From an uncultured Clostridia bacterium (GTDB taxonomy: Bacteria > Bacillota > Clostridia > UMGS1810): a stretch of 14,620 bases of DNA. Positions 12,536 to 14,620 of the stretch are shown piece after piece. Each line of letters opens with the position of its first letter. The stretch's first letter is position 1. The position numbers and the translations under genes were made by a program. The DNA is taken from contig CAJLYL010000040.1 of the NCBI GenBank assembly GCA_905210855.1, positions 1 through 14,620 of the forward strand, read 5' to 3'. A model generated the notes under the pieces. It saw only the letters and a program-made list of their open reading frames with translations. It had not been told where the DNA came from and ran no database searches.

Positions 12536-13609
12536 TTATATATTTGTCTGAACTGCTATGTTTTCTTTTGCCGATTTGAAAGCCGCTTCCATAACCTTCA
12601 TTACGCGGAGCGTCTCTTCGGGTTTTATCTTGAGCGGAGCGCCTTCTATGGCGTCCACAAGCTGCCTGTACACCGGGTCGAGGTTGTCCTCTATTCCCTC
12701 GGGCTCGGTCAGCGCTATTTTTTCCACGGTATGAGGGTCTCTCGGAGCCATGGTTTTTGTGGGGCCTGCCTTGACTTTTTTTATCTCGGTGCCCCATGTG
12801 TTGTCGTCGGAGAGTTTTTTCACTATCTCGCCCGTGCCGTCCCAGTCGGTGATAACCGCCGTGCCGTTTTCCGCAAAAATGTAGAAACGCGGATGCGTGA
12901 TAAAGTTGTTTGTGGATATCTCTATTTGCGCGGTCAGCCCGCTTTCAAAAGTCATTATCAGCCTGAAATTGTCGTCAACCTCGGGGTAATGAATCGAGTA
13001 CATTTTGCAAAACACATTGGTGACTTTTTCTTTAACCATGTACATCATCTGGTCGATGAGGTGTACGCCCCAGTCGAACATCATGCCGCCGCCATGTGCC
13101 TTGTTTGCGCGCCAGCCCTCGGGCATACCGCGCGAGCCTTCGACGCGGGATTCTATGATGTACGGCTTGCCGATGACGCCGCTCTCAACCGTGCGGCACA
13201 CATTTATGAAATCTCTGTTCATGCGCCTGTTTTGGTCAACCGTGAACACCTTGCCGCATTCTTTTGCGACGGTCATAATCTCCTCAAGCTCGGCGCTGCC
13301 CATGGTTGCCGGCTTTTCGCACAGCACGTGCTTGCCTGCGCGCAGGGCGTCTATGGCAATCTCCTTGTGGGTGTCGTTTGTTGTGGCAACGAGCACTATG
13401 TCTATGTCCTTGTCGGCAAGGAGCTCCTCTCGGGACGCGTATGCCTTGTGCCCCTGCTGTTTTGCCGCTTCAAGGCGCTCGGGGTTAATGTCGTACACAC
13501 CCTTTATCTTCACCCTGACATTGCCTTTCTCCAGCTGGCGGTTATGGTTGCCTGCCATGCCGCCGTAGCCTATGATGCCTAAATTGTATATCCTGTCTAT
13601 GCCCACCAC
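12536..13609 (-). CDS. Gfo/Idh/MocA-family NAD(P)-dependent oxidoreductase
   Basis: 357 residues. The N-terminal Rossmann fold has the nucleotide loop GIIGYGGMAGNH (11-22). The family hallmark CEKP is at 97-100 and ends the cofactor domain. The C-terminal half holds the substrate-side residues D179, H183 and D186 (FDWGVHLID), the usual metal-free catalytic cluster with K99. These enzymes oxidise or reduce sugars, inositols or their derivatives, and the substrate is unknown. The gene overlaps the 3' end of the isomerase gene by 13 bases. AGGTGA lies 3 bases before the GTG at 13609 and 6 before the GTG at 13606, so the start may be one codon later. Co-expression with the isomerase points to sugar catabolism. 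Confidence 0.9.
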   Translation of the reverse strand: MVGIDRIYNLGIIGYGGMAGNHNRQLEKGNVRVKIKGVYDINPERLEAAKQQGHKAYASREELLADKDIDIVLVATTNDTHKEIAIDALRAGKHVLCEKPATMGSAELEEIMTVAKECGKVFTVDQNRRMNRDFINVCRTVESGVIGKPYIIESRVEGSRGMPEGWRANKAHGGGMMFDWGVHLIDQMMYMVKEKVTNVFCKMYSIHYPEVDDNFRLIMTFESGLTAQIEISTNNFITHPRFYIFAENGTAVITDWDGTGEIVKKLSDDNTWGTEIKKVKAGPTKTMAPRDPHTVEKIALTEPEGIEDNLDPVYRQLVDAIEGAPLKIKPEETLRVMKVMEAAFKSAKENIAVQTNI

Positions 13610-14568
13610 ATTTCACCTGCTTTTTCGTATATGAGTGTTTCTTTAAGGAATGTTACGGCTTTCTCGAGCCCCTCTTTCGGGCTCATGAGTCCGTCCTCGT
13701 GCTCTATGCTGATTGCGCCGTCGTAGCCGACTGCTTTGAGTGTGCTGATGATGTTGTTCCACACTTCCTTGCCGTGACCGTAGCCGACGGTGCGGAATAC
13801 CCATGAGCGGTGAAGTATGTCGCCGTAGCTCTTGGAATCGAGCACGCCGTTTACCGCAGTGTTCACGCTGTCAATCTTTGTGTCCTTTGCGTGGAAATGA
13901 TATATGGCGTTTTTCTCGCCGAGATATTTTATGGCCTCGCACGGGTCTATGCCCTGCCAGAACAGGTGGCTCGGGTCAAAGTTCGCGCCGATTATGTCGC
14001 TGACTGCGGCTCTTAAGCGGAGCAGAGTCTCGGGGTTGTATACCATGAATCCGGGGTGCATCTCAAAGGCAATTTTCTTTATGCCGTGAGCGGCACAGAA
14101 TTTTGCTTTCTCCTTCCAGTAAGGTATGAGCACGCTGTTCCACTGCCAGTCAAGGATGTGCAGGTAGTCCTCGGGCCATGCGCAGGTAACCCAGTTGGGG
14201 TTCTTGCTGTCCTCGCAGTCGCCGGCGCAGCCGGAGAAGCCGATTACCGTGTCTATGCCGAGTTTTTCCGCCAGGAGCACCGCGTTGTCAAAATCGCTTT
14301 CAAATGCCTTTGCAATCTCCTTGTTGGGGTGGATGGGGTTGCCGTGTGCGCTTAGCGCGCATATCGACACATTGTATTTTTTGAGCAGCTCTTTGAGCGC
14401 GTCAATCTTTTCGGGGTGTGCCAGGTAGTCGCCTGCGTCGCACAGAGCCTTGCCCGGATATCCGCCGACGCCCAGTTCCATGCTGTCTACACCGAGCTCG
14501 GAAAGATATTTTATTGCGCCCTCGAGCCCCATATTGTTAAGTACGGGTGACATTACAGCCAGTTCCAT
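13597..14568 (-). CDS. sugar phosphate isomerase/epimerase (xylose isomerase-like TIM barrel)
   Basis: A 323-residue AP-endonuclease-2/xylose-isomerase-like TIM barrel. The expected divalent-metal ligands are visible: E169 (AFEMHPG), D198 and H201 (FDPSHLFW), H226 (YHFHAKD) and E289 (SIEHED). Such enzymes interconvert ketoses or keto-inositols. The exact substrate is open. The start is placed at the ATG 14568-14566, because GGAG (14578-14575) is 6 bases upstream. An in-frame ATG at 14580 has no ribosome site and would add four residues. It ends in TAG inside the start region of the oxidoreductase gene, so the two form an operon whose promoter lies beyond the window or in its last 40 bases. 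Confidence 0.92.
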   Translation of the reverse strand: MELAVMSPVLNNMGLEGAIKYLSELGVDSMELGVGGYPGKALCDAGDYLAHPEKIDALKELLKKYNVSICALSAHGNPIHPNKEIAKAFESDFDNAVLLAEKLGIDTVIGFSGCAGDCEDSKNPNWVTCAWPEDYLHILDWQWNSVLIPYWKEKAKFCAAHGIKKIAFEMHPGFMVYNPETLLRLRAAVSDIIGANFDPSHLFWQGIDPCEAIKYLGEKNAIYHFHAKDTKIDSVNTAVNGVLDSKSYGDILHRSWVFRTVGYGHGKEVWNNIISTLKAVGYDGAISIEHEDGLMSPKEGLEKAVTFLKETLIYEKAGEMWWA

Positions 14569-14620
14569 AATAATCTCCATTCTGCCGCTAAAGCGTCAGC
14601 ACAAATAGGAATGAAAGTGC

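Noticed and set aside
12509..13582. A long open frame (357 codons) on the plus strand opposite the Gfo/Idh gene
   Set aside because: It is antisense to a gene with clear Rossmann and CEKP motifs. It shows Cys/His/Val-rich nonsense composition and no domain, and follows from codon bias of the true gene.

Overview
The window reads as chromosome from a spore-forming, low-to-mid GC Firmicute of the class Clostridia, probably a gut relative of the Oscillospirales/Eubacteriales. This is inferred from the sporulation genes (spoIVFB, spoIVFA, bofA), the consensus TTGACA/TATAAT promoters with AAGGAGG ribosome sites, the L-box riboswitch and the four-ligand zinc-type S18. No tRNA, rRNA, CRISPR array or complete insertion sequence was seen.

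Layout. (1) Bases 1-1045, minus strand: spoIVFA translationally coupled to spoIVFB, which is cut by the window edge. These are the regulator and the membrane protease of pro-sigma-K processing. (2) 1160-2174, plus: an AEC-family permease behind a promoter that overlaps a perfect 7-1-7 palindrome resembling a Fur-family operator. (3) 2222-4897, plus: a strong promoter, a lysine riboswitch, an intrinsic terminator, then a three-gene polar amino-acid ABC importer, so a lysine uptake operon switched off by lysine. (4) 4917-6061, plus: the rpsF-ssb-rpsR operon with a consensus promoter and a terminator. (5) 6062-6217: the last 52 codons of an SGNH-type hydrolase with no body. (6) 6234-6565: bofA behind a good sigma-E-like promoter. 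BofA is the third member of the SpoIVFA/SpoIVFB checkpoint, so all three partners sit within about 6.5 kb. (7) 6586-8608, plus: an unknown membrane-anchored protein followed by a CLC transporter whose motifs look like the fluoride (CLC-F) branch. (8) 8613-9819, minus: a decaying AAA ATPase (DUF234 type). Its N-terminus, including Walker A, is gone, and the remaining frame is interrupted only by TAG codons. Its 5' end is joined to the start of an unrelated secreted-type reading frame. (9) 9947-10446, plus: an XRE regulator with a repeated sequence in its promoter. (10) 10520-12535, plus: a cytidylate-kinase-like protein overlapping a MATE exporter. (11) 12536-14568, minus: a sugar isomerase/epimerase followed by a Gfo/Idh/MocA oxidoreductase, a small sugar-catabolic pair.

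The ordinary parts are the ribosomal operon and the amino-acid transporter. The parts most worth a second look are the amber-only ATPase relic and its rearranged 5' end, the clustered sigma-K checkpoint genes, the Fur-like operator on the AEC permease, the CLC-F-like gene with its unknown partner, the hydrolase stub behind rpsR, and the kinase-like/MATE coupling. No clear-cut new system was found.
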